Of a stretch of 58,475 nt of DNA, positions 1 through 9,787 are shown one piece after another. The stretch's first letter is position 1, and every line of letters starts with the position of its first letter. Position numbers and translations under genes: made by a program. Source of the DNA: Thraustochytrium sp. TN22 (Eukaryota > Sar > Bigyra > Thraustochytrida > Thraustochytriidae); the NCBI GenBank assembly GCA_013306675.1, contig JABLUY010000226.1, positions 1 to 58,475 of the forward strand, read 5' to 3'. Under the pieces are notes generated by a model, which was given only the letters and a program-made list of their open reading frames with translations, did no database searches and was not told the origin of the DNA.

Positions 1-83
1 CCGGCTTCAAGCGCGCGCGCGTCGGCGCGGGCGCGGGCGCCGGCGCGGGCGCCGGCGAGGCGCAGGAGGGAGGCCAGTTCAAA

Positions 84-1622
84 ATGACGGCCAAGCGCGT
101 CGCGACGCTGGCCGCCGTCGGCGTGGCCGTGCCGTCGCTCATGGTGTGGAACCACGTGGGGTTCTGGCTGGACAGCGTGCTCTTTCGCGGCTGGGAGGAC
201 CAGGAGGTGCACCGGCCGGTCTTCATCGTCGGCAACGCGCGCAGCGGGACGACCTGGACGCATCGGCTGCTGGCCGAGGACGAGGCGCACTTCTCGGCGC
301 CGCAGCTCTGGGAGATGGCCTTTGCGCAGTCCGTCACATGGCGCATGCTGTTTTTCCGGCTAGGGATGCTGGACAAGCGCATGGGCGGCCACCTGGCCGC
401 CGCGCTGCAGCGAGCAGACCGCGCGGTCTTCGGGAACGGCCGCGTGCACCAGTTCGGCTTGTGGGGCGTGGAGGAGGACGAGTGGCTCATGATGAACATT
501 GGCGCGAGCCAGCTGTCGGCGCTCATGCTGCCGCTCATGGACGACCTACGAGATCTCATGTACTTTGACAAGATGCTCCCGCAGCCGGACCGCCGCCTCA
601 TCATGGACTACTATCGCCAGTGCGTGCAGCGGCATCTGTATGCGCACGAACTCATGGAGGAGCTCCGCTTCCAGGCGCGCGTGCGGCAGCGCGACCGCCT
701 GCGCGGCGGCCAGCAGCGCTCGCTGCGCTCGCTCAGCTCCACGAGCCAGCGCCAGCTCCTGCTCGAGCCGGACTCGCCCCAGCAGCACGCGCAGCACGCG
801 CTCTCCGTGGAGATGGTGCCCATGAGCGCCTCCGGCGCTGGCTCTCCGCTCGCGCGCGGCTGGGCCTCGCCCTCGCAGGAGCGCGAGGACCGCCGTCGTC
901 GCCGCCGCGTGCGCTATCTATCCAAGAACCCGGCGTTCACGCTGCGCCTGCGCTCGCTCTTTGAGACCTTCCCCGACGCCGATGTGGTGGTCATGGTGCG
1001 CGACCCTTTCCGTGCCATCCCGTCCATGGTTTCGTACATCGCACGGAGCTGGCGCCTCTTTGCCAGTCCTACGGTGCGCTATCCCTACCGCGACGCGCTC
1101 ACACAAATGTGCTCGCTGCACTACTCGTACCCGGTGGACCTCCTGCAGCGGGACCCGGTTGCGGCGCGCCACATGTGCTTTTTGCATTACGAGCTCTGCG
1201 TCGAGGACCTCGTCAAGTCCTTCACCGCGCTCTATGCGTACCTCGGCCTCAGCATGACGAGCCGCATGGCGGCCGGCCTCATGGAGGAGGCCAAGCTCTC
1301 GCGCCGCTACGCCAGCGCGCACAACTACGACCTCTTCGAGACCACGGGACAGTCTGTCGAGGACTTTGTGGCGCGCCATCGTGCTGCCTTTGACCTCTAC
1401 CCTGCGTACCTGCGCGGTGTGACACAAGTCACCTCGCGCTCACCGCCTCGTCCGGCCTCGGCCGCCTCGCGCACCTCTTCTCCGCTCGGCCTCGTGTTGG
1501 CTGCCAGTGATGAGGACGAGGACGAGGACGATGTCTGCCCGAGCAATCAGCTCTACTACGACTATGTGCATCCAGCTTCGCCACCCTCTGCCACCTCTTC
1601 ATCCTCGCGTCTCGCCTTTTGA
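84..1622 (+). CDS. Sulfotransferase family protein (possibly 5' partial)
   Basis: Predicted PAPS-dependent sulfotransferase that moves sulfate onto a carbohydrate, lipid or other acceptor. Residues 46-66 hold the 5'-phosphosulfate loop (FIVGNARSGTTW), and around residue 310 a VVMVRDPFRAIPSM segment matches the 3'-phosphate-binding motif; this pairing is typical of the Sulfotransfer_3-like group. Residues 7-26 are hydrophobic and could be a signal anchor, which would place the enzyme in the Golgi lumen. The region between the motifs (about residues 205-300) is rich in Arg, Ser and Gln and looks like a family-specific insert; the C-terminus is acidic and disordered. The ATG at 84 has a good context (AAAATGAC), but the frame is open without a stop to the left edge of the window, so the true start may lie outside. 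Stop is TGA. The acceptor cannot be told from sequence. Confidence 0.85.
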   Translation: MTAKRVATLAAVGVAVPSLMVWNHVGFWLDSVLFRGWEDQEVHRPVFIVGNARSGTTWTHRLLAEDEAHFSAPQLWEMAFAQSVTWRMLFFRLGMLDKRMGGHLAAALQRADRAVFGNGRVHQFGLWGVEEDEWLMMNIGASQLSALMLPLMDDLRDLMYFDKMLPQPDRRLIMDYYRQCVQRHLYAHELMEELRFQARVRQRDRLRGGQQRSLRSLSSTSQRQLLLEPDSPQQHAQHALSVEMVPMSASGAGSPLARGWASPSQEREDRRRRRRVRYLSKNPAFTLRLRSLFETFPDADVVVMVRDPFRAIPSMVSYIARSWRLFASPTVRYPYRDALTQMCSLHYSYPVDLLQRDPVAARHMCFLHYELCVEDLVKSFTALYAYLGLSMTSRMAAGLMEEAKLSRRYASAHNYDLFETTGQSVEDFVARHRAAFDLYPAYLRGVTQVTSRSPPRPASAASRTSSPLGLVLAASDEDEDEDDVCPSNQLYYDYVHPASPPSATSSSSRLAF

Positions 1623-2135
1623 ATCTCGTCTGCCGTGACGAAACTTACAAGATCACAAGACACGACAAGAGAGCGCGCAAGAGGCGAAAATGCGAGTGAG
1701 AGCCGAGAACGCGAGTGCCGAATGTGCAAGTGAGCCAGGAGCGCGGCTTGGAGTGAGCCTGGCTCTTCTAGAGCGCAAACGCGCCAAGCGCACCGAGCGC
1801 TGTTTCCCATGTAAGTAAGTGCATCAACAGAGACCGCAGTTTTGCATTTCTTTTTCCTGTAGACAAAGATTCGCTCGGGCCAACGAGCCAGCGCAATGTG
1901 TCGCTGCCGTGTCTGGCAGCGTAAACGCCGAAGACATCAAGCTTGCGTTGGTTGGCTGTTGTTTGCTCGCCCCCCGAAGAGCGCACCCAGCGCTCACTCG
2001 CGGTCCATCGCTCCCCATCTGCTTCGTCTCTACTCCTCCTCATAGGCTGTTGCAACCACGGAGATCTCGCCCGGTCTGAGACCCTCGTACCACCACCGAC
2101 CACCCTTTTGGCCTTTGGGGCGGACCTCCGCTCAA
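1623..2135. other. Intergenic spacer between convergent genes
   Basis: This 513-bp stretch holds the 3' ends of the sulfotransferase and of the small coiled-coil gene. The open frames here lack coding-like composition. It is less GC-rich than the flanking genes. I see no RNA gene or clear repeat. Confidence 0.6.
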
Positions 2136-2642
2136 TCAGACCACAGAATTGCCGAACTTCTTCTCAAAGTACTCGCGCGACACCAGCTCCTGCTCCATGG
2201 CAATCTGTGCGCAGCGGTCCGCCTCGCGCGCAAGGACACGTTCCCTTGCGAGATCCTGGTTTGTGTGCAAAATTTCCCTGGCTTGCATGCGTCGCGCGGC
2301 GTCTCGCTGCATATTTGCGGCGAAGAGATGCGCCTCGCGCCTCGCCTCGGCTTCGGGCGCGATTTGGGCATGCTGCAGCTCTGCTTCACGGCGGGAAGTG
2401 GCGTCAAGAGCGGTCTGCGCCACAAGCGCGTCGAGGTGCGCGCGGCGCCTTGCCTCTGCGCCCGGGCACTCCATCTTGTGCCAGCTCTCCAGGAGCTCCT
2501 CGTCGCGCTGGCGGCGTCGCTCGCGCAGAGTTTTCAGCCGCTCCGTCTGCTTGGCCTCCTCCATCGCCATGGAGGACTCGTGCAGATGCCCTAGTGCCTT
2601 GCGCTGGGGCCTGAGCAAGATGCTCTGACGCACTGGGTCCAT
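2136..2642 (-). CDS. Small charged coiled-coil protein, unknown function
   Basis: A 168-residue protein starting at the ATG at 2642 (context AAAGCCGATGG). The frame is open further upstream to 2831, but that part is Arg/Cys-rich and looks non-coding. From about residue 25 to 155 the protein is almost continuous charged helix (Glu, Arg, Ala, Gln), ending in a short ordered-looking tail EYFEKKFGNSVV. This resembles the small helical proteins that decorate ciliary microtubules, and the window contains other axonemal genes, but I cannot assign a family. Stop is TGA. It faces the sulfotransferase tail to tail. Confidence 0.6.
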   Translation of the reverse strand: MDPVRQSILLRPQRKALGHLHESSMAMEEAKQTERLKTLRERRRQRDEELLESWHKMECPGAEARRRAHLDALVAQTALDATSRREAELQHAQIAPEAEARREAHLFAANMQRDAARRMQAREILHTNQDLARERVLAREADRCAQIAMEQELVSREYFEKKFGNSVV

Positions 2643-2835
2643 CGGCTTTGCGATGCGCCTTGAGGTGCCCGTCGCGCGGCGTGGCGCGCGCGCGTCTGGC
2701 CGAGCCGAGGACTCGTGCACTTCAATTCTCCAACACGCCGCGCGTCTGTCCGAGTCTGCCCAGGCGCGGCGGTCACGGTCGTCTTGACGTGGAGACCAGC
2801 GCGTGGCGCGTCTTCCACAGAGATAAGTCATTTCG

Positions 2836-5800
2836 CAGATTTTTACAGGCTTAACGGACAGTTACACGTAGGTTACGGTAAGTTACACCAAACTGATAGG
2901 GCCGGAGCCATCATTTACATGGGGCTGGAGGCGTTGGGGGCGTTGGGCGAGCTGTTGAACCTCCTCTGGGAAGAAGAAGGCGTCCAGCACCTCTTCGCGG
3001 GTCGTAGCGCGCTCAATAGCGTCGAATTCGATGCTGTCGGAGAGGGCATCGCCGAAGGCCAGGAGGGCGGCGTTGCGAAGCCCTTCGAGTCCCCTCTCCC
3101 CGTACTGCGGCTTGACGAGCTCATGCAGGTTGAGCAAGTCTTGCTCGGCGCTCATCTCGTGCGTGATGAGAATGTTCATGAGGCTCAGCACGTAGATGCC
3201 GCAATCCACGTTGTTCTGCTGGTAGCCGAAGGCGTACTTGGTCGTCCATCCATCTTCGTCGGGGTCGCGGACACGATCGAGGAAGGCCCCAGCGATACTG
3301 ATGAGCTCCTGTTGGAAATGGCGGCTTGCGATCGCTTCCACGTATGGGTCGTAGAGGACTGACGTCTTGTCCTTGATGGAGAAGTAGATGAGGCCCCAGT
3401 GGTTCGTACCGCTTGGCAGCACGGGGATGACTACCAAGTCTGCGCCTGGTGGAGTGAGCACCTCGCCTTTACGATGGTCTTTGGCACGCTGCAGAGCAGC
3501 GCCTGAGGGGAAGTATCTAATCAGCGCCGACTCGAAGGACTTTTTAACCTGATTGCTGTCCCCGGTGGCAGCCAAAGGCATCAGCACGACGGCATTCCTG
3601 CTGGCCGGCCGCCGACGAGCCTTCAAGAGCAGCATGTCGACATAGATCTCCACGAAAAAGTTGGACACCCAGCCGCGGATATTGCCACCAGGCATCCCCG
3701 CGAGGTCGAGCCAGAGCTTGATGTCGATCTGGTTGAAGGATCTCCCGTCTCCGAGTGCTGTGCTGCGGCGCGCTGTTGGCGGGCGCGCCAGAAGAATGGG
3801 TATTGCGTGGTCTGATAGATGCTCCTGTAGCAACTCGAGAACGGAGCGGATTCGATCCACCTTGGCGGCCCTCGCAGGCTCTGTTTGCATGTCATAGTCG
3901 GGGAAGTTCTTGAAGAAGTGTCGCGGAAACCGAGCGAGGTCATTCATTCTCCATACAACTGGGTCGAGTGTACAATTGCCGATGTACCCTCGAGGGCCAT
4001 CGTGCCCAGCGACAGGGCGTCTGCAGACCCCACAGAAAATGCGATCCTGCAAAGCAGCGCTGGTTCTCCAGCCTTGGTCCGGACGCGCCGCGATCGAACT
4101 GAGCCGCTCGACGAAGCGCATGCCCAACCCATCGCCTGGGATTTTGTGGAGGATCTGCAAAGGCGCCCTTGGAGTGCCATCCTCGCTGAGGGCTTTATCA
4201 TCGAGACTGCCGAGGAGGTGACCCTTGCCGAAGATGTCATTCACGAGCATGGCGCGAAGCTCTTCCGTCGGCAGGCTCTGCAGGAGCTCTTGCAGGTCCT
4301 CCAGGTGCCGAGGCTGCGCCACGAGAGCCGGATTCTCAGGTGGTGAGAGCGGCGTCACCTGCTGAGAGTGCGAACGGAGGAGCGCGCTGCTCGTGCCGTG
4401 CAGGTGCTGTCGCATGGAGTACGGAATTTGACGATGCTGCTGACGGCGCCTTTCGTGATCGCGCAGGTCCTGCACAGTGACCGTCCTGATGTTCTTGCCA
4501 ACGAACCTTTCGTAGCCTGGCACCACGACGGAAAAGGGGCCCATGAAGTTGGAGTTCACGAGAGAGTTCCACACTCGCGCAAATTTGTCGAAGGAATGTG
4601 CGCTGCTGACTGAAGCAGTCAGGGAGTATTTACCACTTCGCAGCAGTGCTTGGTAGAGGTCCAGCTCAGCTTGCTGGCGCTCATCAGCGTTACTACGCAG
4701 GACAAAGACCACGTTGTCGTGTTGCACAAGCGCACGGCCAGTAGAGCGAGGGCGTTCCTCGCGACGACGGCGCTTCCGCCGGCCATCACCCGTCAGCACC
4801 TCCGCGAGCTGCCGCGGGCGCCTCGGTGCGGGCGCCCGCGCCCGCGCCGGCTCGGCCTGCTGCGCCTGCTGCGCCTGCTGCGCCTGCTGCTGCGGCTGCT
4901 GCTGCGGCTGCGGCTGCGGCTGGAGCAGGTGAATCACCGAGGAGCCCAGCGCAGTCCAAGGTTGGTGGTCCTCCTCGCCACACCGGAGAACCTCGACGGG
5001 CTCCGCTCGTACGAGCAGCGGCAGGACATGGTCTTCGCCTTGCGCGGGGCGCTCGCACGCGGGCACGGCCTGGGCGCGACGCTGTGCAGCGCGGGCGAGC
5101 TCGGGCACTGGCGCCGTGCCGAGTCGGCCCGGGACTCGGAGGCGAGCGACCGTTGGGTCTCTTTGACGCCGTTGGTCCGCCGCATCAGCATCAGCATCAG
5201 CTGCTTCCGGCTCCGGCTCCGATGGCGGCGCCGCGGGTGGCGACGCCAGCCTGGCAATGCAGAGCGAGACGGGGAGGCGCCTGGTTTGCGCCCCTCGTTG
5301 GGGGCTGCACTCGATGCGATCGACCTTGAGGTCTGTGTCGGCGGTGACCACATCGAGAGACACCTTGGTATGTACGACATTGTCGGCAAGCCATTGGATA
5401 AAGGTCGGTAGGACGTCTTGAAGAGGAAGTTGCCTGCCTTGTTGCCTGCCTTGCCTCGTCACCCAAAAGCTCGCAATGCGGGCTCCGCTCAGGGTCTGGA
5501 CAATCTCCCGCGGCACCGCCTGGTCCACTGCTCTCGGCAGTTGGCCTAATTCCTGTAAGATCTGAGTGACAAACCCGGGCTTGTTCGGCTCCGCCAGATA
5601 GAATGCGGCCAAGACCGCCCACACACGCTCAGCGCTTGCGCTGACAAGCGCGCCGTCCGGGCAATTTCCTCGAGCTCTCAGGCGAGCGACCGTGTATGCC
5701 ACGGACAATGGGTCGAAACCCTCTTCCTCATGCTCGCGGCTGGCAAGCAACGGGAGCAGGGAGAATCCGAGCGAGAGACGGACGTCGAGCGCTTGTGGAA

Positions 5801-8800
5801 GGTGAGATGCTGGAAAGGGAAGCGGTCCCATCGGGAAGAACTCACGCACGATGGAGTTGCAGCGAAGTTGATGCTGGCGGTCTTGAACCATGAAGATGCC
5901 GGGCTTCTCTTCACCGAGCAATCTCGCATCATTTGCGCGATTGTGGCGCGTGTAGCGATCAAGCAGGACCATGTCGGCACGCGCCGGTCCCACGACGTAA
6001 TTGCCGAGCGCCTCATTCGCGATGCGGTTCACGCGCTCGCAGGAGTTCGTGCCTCGAGCGGTGAAGAAGCCTTTCCCATCAGCAAAGGCAGTGTGCAGCT
6101 GCACTCCAGGTGGGTCGCTGAGGCAGCCGCTGTGCACGTGTGCCATCATCGTGCGGAGGAAGGTCTCGAAGGTCTGGTTTACGCCACCGAGCCTTTCCTT
6201 GAACAACTTGACACTGCTCCTGTGGCGCTCGCTTGGGACCTCACTCAGGACCTGTTGCAGATCAGCAGGTATGTCGAGACCGGGTTGCTCCGGGGCAGCA
6301 CCGCTAAGGGGCGCTGTTGTCGTTGCTTCGCAGCAGCGGGCCACCACAGCCAAGCTATTCTGAGCGTGGGCCGCGTTGTCGCTCGCCACAAAGGTCCGAA
6401 GGACTGCTGCAATACGACTTGCCAGCACCTCCCGGGCTGGGATGACTCGAGGGATGCTCTCCCGCATCTGCCGGCTCATCTCGGCCGCCTGACCGCTGGG
6501 CAGCATGCTGTTCAGCAAGTCCTTGTCCGGAATAAAAAGCGCACTGGACATCGCCCGCATGAAAAGACGGCGCAATGGGTGCGAGACCTCCACATTCATG
6601 AAGCGCTCCCAGCGCTGCATCCAGTGAAAAGCATCCAGGCAGACGGGGACGCCGGGCCAGATGGCCTGGAAAGCTGATCGGTCCGTGCAGCAGCGGTCAG
6701 TGTAGACGACCTCGGGGCGGTAGTTCGGGTCCAGCGCTTGGCGCATTCGCTGGAAGGCCTGCACGCCGCGGTGCATCTCGCCGCCGGCGTGCTCACCATC
6801 GCGCAGGCCGAGGTAAAAGACGACCTCGTTGTGCTCGTTGGTGATGAGAAGCATTGCACGGAATGGCGATACGTACGTCGTCTTCTTGTCGTCGTTTGGA
6901 ATTGGGACCTGGACTCTGGCAGCCAGTCGAAAAGTGCAATCTACCCGGACAACCCGCGCTGACTTGCTCACCAGCTCGCGAAGTAGAGGGCGAGCCTGCT
7001 CGCGCCGCAGCTTGAGGCAGACCTGGTCAACGAAGACTCGGCTGAACGTCATGCCGTTGTAGCCTTTCAGGTCGCTGTAACCTCCAAAGTCTGGGAGTGT
7101 GCTCGCGTCGTCGCCTGTGCTCGCGTCGTCGCCTTCTCCCGCATGCGCGCCCGGTCCCGGCTGCGATGCGTCTTGCTGCTGCTGCTCCTGGGCACGAATT
7201 GCGTCGTTGTGGGCCCTGCGATCTTGTCCTCGCTTCACGAGTTGCCTCACCTGCGCAACCGTCTTGTTGCGGGCCCGGTGTTTCCAGTATATTCTCATGT
7301 TATCGCGCGCGTTCCGCATGTTGGTCTGGTAGTGAGTTTTACGGGGCTGCTGCTGCTGTTCTTTCCCGGCGTGCGCCTTCACGAGCGAGCTGACGTTCGC
7401 CCTTGCCCAGCGCACGTCCACCCTATCGATGAACTCATCGGTCCATTGCTCAACCACTTCGTGGACACGGATGGGTCGCTGCGTGCGGCTTCCATCTGCC
7501 TGCGTCTCCCACATCATTACGCCGCACAGCTTCGCGCAAGTAGAATTGCGGAATGATTTGAGATCATTCGCGTGCCTACTCGACAAAGCAGCTTGTGGTT
7601 CAAGCGCAAGCAGCGTCTCCGCCTCTTGCTCTTCGCGCAGCTCGTATGAGGACACTTGCATGATCCGCGGGTCGCGACTCCGTGCTCTCTCTGCTTCGGC
7701 AGCAAAGAGACCGGGGACAGTTGCACGGCTTCTTTCCAGCGCGGCGGGAGCAGCAGACGCTGCCGTCGACGACCTTCCACGAGCCCACCGCAGGATGTAC
7801 CTGAGCTGCAGATCCTCGAAGTGTTGGACGTGCCTGCCCAACAGGGCGTCGATCGCAAGCTGGCCCTGCACGAGCCAGAGCTTGGTGATGTGATGGGCGA
7901 GGGGGCGCTCAATCGTCAGACGCTTGAAGACGAGGATAGAAAAGCGAAGTCGAGTTTCCTCCGGACATGCCTTCATAAAATCATCCGTGTGGCTGCGAAT
8001 CTGAGAGCCGCAAGCGGGGCACTTGTGCGCGCGGCTCAAAAGCAGCCATGTTCGATCCTCTGCGATGACCTCGCGCACGTCATGAATGGGTACCCACGAG
8101 GAGGTGCTTGAGTCAAGCGCGAACGTCGCTCTGCAATTACTGTTGCCGCACCGCATCTGAGTGCCCCTCATCTCAGGGAAGCACTTTTGCGGCCACCACA
8201 AACCGACAGCGCGAGTCATGAACTCCTCAGGACTCGGTCGATTCGCTGTCCTTGGCGGCCAGAAGAGCCACGCACGATCGTTGCTCGAGTCGAATCGCTT
8301 GTGCGCCTCCTCAGCGCTCATGCTCTCCATCTTCTGCTTGCACTGCTCGATGAAGTCGATCTCAGGGTCGCGAATGCGCTTTCTCCGCCGGTCGCTGGTC
8401 GCACCATCGTTCGCCTCGCCTTCCTCGCTCTCGTCGTCGTCGTCCTCGGCGTCGGCAGGGTCGCCGCCATCGACCGCGGCGGTGTCGCCAGTCGCCTCAG
8501 CCTCCTGCGCTGCCTCTGCAGCAGGGGCACGGTCGCCGCCTGCAGCGGATGGATCGAGAGCATCGCCACCCGCCCCCGCCCCGGCCATGATGTCGTCTTG
8601 CTGCGTTGGCCACGACAGGGAGCTTGCTCTTCTCGCGCCTCGGCGAGCCAAGCCAGGGATCCTAACGGCGGGAGACAGGCCGCCGGTCGCCTCATAGTGG
8701 CGCCACCGGTCGTCCATAAGCGATACCTCCACCTCATGGCATCTTCCAACACCGGACTCAGGCATCCCTGGCTCAACAGGGAGGGCTGCGCGAGCTCCAG

Positions 8801-9104
8801 TGGGCGCCCTCACGGGCGCCTGCCTCCCCTCTCAGAACCAACTCCAAAACCGCCACAGCTCCCTCCTAGCACCAATGCATCGAACCCCAAAAACTTTCTA
8901 GACAAAGCTCATGTGTCCCCTATAATCGGCTCCCATGTAAAAAAGCGGTAGTCCTAGTTGTCTTACAAGAAAGACCTAGCAAGCAGAGGCTTTTTCTCGC
9001 CTTAGTCTTCAGACACTGGCAGCGCCTCGGTAGTCTCCTTGTCGCACGGAACCCACGCCTTACATCCTTCGATGTTCCCCGCTTTCCCGCGTGTAAAAAA
9101 TCCG
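2836..9104 (-). mobile_element. Probable DNA transposon carrying the DDE-C48 gene; ends uncertain
   Basis: The outer limits proposed here rest only on a short imperfect inverted pair: CAGATTTTTACAGGC at 2836-2850, and the inverse of CGGATTTTTTACACGC at 9089-9104. The repeats bracket the gene with about 40 bp on one side and 300-500 bp on the other. I see no convincing target-site duplication next to them. The gene content supports a mobile element much more strongly than these termini do. Confidence 0.3.
2883..8588 (-). CDS. Transposon-derived protein: zinc ribbon + DDE transposase + Ulp1/C48 protease
   Basis: A single uninterrupted frame encoding about 1,900 residues (start chosen at the ATG at 8588; the frame runs on to 8813, giving 1,976). 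Numbered on the long form: an acidic, disordered N-terminus; a four-cysteine zinc ribbon (C222-x4-C227, C265-x2-C268) like DUF6729; a probable DDE core with D625 (RVDCTF), D706 (VYTDRCC) and E926 (GTNSCERVNR), plus the LDAFHWMQR motif at 726-734; a Gln/Ala/Pro-rich linker; and a C-terminal Ulp1-type cysteine protease with H1805 (NHWG), D1822 (YDPY), Q1865 and C1871 (QQNNVDCG). Transposase plus C48 protease is known from Zisupton/KDZ and some MULE elements. The family name is inference. Composition is less GC-rich than neighbouring genes. It is either a recently active autonomous DNA transposon or a domesticated copy. Stop is TAA. Confidence 0.85.
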   Translation of the reverse strand: MAGAGAGGDALDPSAAGGDRAPAAEAAQEAEATGDTAAVDGGDPADAEDDDDESEEGEANDGATSDRRRKRIRDPEIDFIEQCKQKMESMSAEEAHKRFDSSNDRAWLFWPPRTANRPSPEEFMTRAVGLWWPQKCFPEMRGTQMRCGNSNCRATFALDSSTSSWVPIHDVREVIAEDRTWLLLSRAHKCPACGSQIRSHTDDFMKACPEETRLRFSILVFKRLTIERPLAHHITKLWLVQGQLAIDALLGRHVQHFEDLQLRYILRWARGRSSTAASAAPAALERSRATVPGLFAAEAERARSRDPRIMQVSSYELREEQEAETLLALEPQAALSSRHANDLKSFRNSTCAKLCGVMMWETQADGSRTQRPIRVHEVVEQWTDEFIDRVDVRWARANVSSLVKAHAGKEQQQQPRKTHYQTNMRNARDNMRIYWKHRARNKTVAQVRQLVKRGQDRRAHNDAIRAQEQQQQDASQPGPGAHAGEGDDASTGDDASTLPDFGGYSDLKGYNGMTFSRVFVDQVCLKLRREQARPLLRELVSKSARVVRVDCTFRLAARVQVPIPNDDKKTTYVSPFRAMLLITNEHNEVVFYLGLRDGEHAGGEMHRGVQAFQRMRQALDPNYRPEVVYTDRCCTDRSAFQAIWPGVPVCLDAFHWMQRWERFMNVEVSHPLRRLFMRAMSSALFIPDKDLLNSMLPSGQAAEMSRQMRESIPRVIPAREVLASRIAAVLRTFVASDNAAHAQNSLAVVARCCEATTTAPLSGAAPEQPGLDIPADLQQVLSEVPSERHRSSVKLFKERLGGVNQTFETFLRTMMAHVHSGCLSDPPGVQLHTAFADGKGFFTARGTNSCERVNRIANEALGNYVVGPARADMVLLDRYTRHNRANDARLLGEEKPGIFMVQDRQHQLRCNSIVREFFPMGPLPFPASHLPQALDVRLSLGFSLLPLLASREHEEEGFDPLSVAYTVARLRARGNCPDGALVSASAERVWAVLAAFYLAEPNKPGFVTQILQELGQLPRAVDQAVPREIVQTLSGARIASFWVTRQGRQQGRQLPLQDVLPTFIQWLADNVVHTKVSLDVVTADTDLKVDRIECSPQRGAQTRRLPVSLCIARLASPPAAPPSEPEPEAADADADAADQRRQRDPTVARLRVPGRLGTAPVPELARAAQRRAQAVPACERPAQGEDHVLPLLVRAEPVEVLRCGEEDHQPWTALGSSVIHLLQPQPQPQQQPQQQAQQAQQAQQAEPARARAPAPRRPRQLAEVLTGDGRRKRRRREERPRSTGRALVQHDNVVFVLRSNADERQQAELDLYQALLRSGKYSLTASVSSAHSFDKFARVWNSLVNSNFMGPFSVVVPGYERFVGKNIRTVTVQDLRDHERRRQQHRQIPYSMRQHLHGTSSALLRSHSQQVTPLSPPENPALVAQPRHLEDLQELLQSLPTEELRAMLVNDIFGKGHLLGSLDDKALSEDGTPRAPLQILHKIPGDGLGMRFVERLSSIAARPDQGWRTSAALQDRIFCGVCRRPVAGHDGPRGYIGNCTLDPVVWRMNDLARFPRHFFKNFPDYDMQTEPARAAKVDRIRSVLELLQEHLSDHAIPILLARPPTARRSTALGDGRSFNQIDIKLWLDLAGMPGGNIRGWVSNFFVEIYVDMLLLKARRRPASRNAVVLMPLAATGDSNQVKKSFESALIRYFPSGAALQRAKDHRKGEVLTPPGADLVVIPVLPSGTNHWGLIYFSIKDKTSVLYDPYVEAIASRHFQQELISIAGAFLDRVRDPDEDGWTTKYAFGYQQNNVDCGIYVLSLMNILITHEMSAEQDLLNLHELVKPQYGERGLEGLRNAALLAFGDALSDSIEFDAIERATTREEVLDAFFFPEEVQQLAQRPQRLQPHVNDGSGPISLV

Positions 9105-9787
9105 TTCAAAACCCAGATGGCTACAACATTCGAGCCCGCGCCTTTCAAGGCAGGAGGCGGCAGAAGTTAGTGACCGTTGTTTGGGAACTCGGTACTCGAC
9201 GGCACACCGGTGCTCGCCATCGCAGTCAGGCCGCGTGCTGACGTGAGATCAGCCAGGGCTGCCAGGTGACGTCAGGTGACACAGTCATGGCACTGTGGCA
9301 CGCTCGTCTCTCAGGCGCGCGCGCGCTCTAGCTAAGTTATGCCTAGCCTTAGATTGACTGTGATGATGAATGATGATTGGGTCCAAGAAGCCTCATGCGA
9401 TAATCACAGCTAGCTAGCTTGCTGCCTGCCAGCCTTGGCTGGAGCCTACCACGGAGCCGCGCCGTGCTCGCGCTGCTCGACGGACTCCGAGTCCGAGGCC
9501 TCTGGGCTTGCTCGCAGCGTGCTCAGCTCGCAGCGGAGGCCTCAGGCCTTGTGAAGTCGCCAGCCACAGTGGTCGAGCTGCGCCTGCCACACCTGGCTGG
9601 CTGGCTTGGCAAGTTGCGCGCAGCAGTGCAGCGCAGTGGCCAGCAAAGCGCGCAAGGGCCGCAAGTTGACTTACGTTACGGCGACAAGTCGGCATTGGTC
9701 AAGTTGGAGGACTCGGAGTCTCGGGAGGATCCGAGGAGCAGAGCTAAACCTGGCCGATCGCAGCGGCGGCGCGGCGCGTGCGGCGCG
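8814..9787. other. Spacer between the transposon gene and NAD kinase
   Basis: The first part (to about 9110) is comparatively AT-rich and is probably the transposon's leader. From about 9230 composition returns to that of the host; there is a palindromic TGACGTCA at about 9270 and a run of AGCTAGCTAG just before 9420. The NAD kinase frame is open from 9419, but residues there do not resemble the family, so I treat 9419-9787 as 5' leader. Confidence 0.5.

Noticed and set aside
9419-9787. Longer N-terminus for NAD kinase
   Set aside because: The 123 extra residues show no similarity to the family and a well-placed ATG precedes the conserved region. The true start still needs transcript data.
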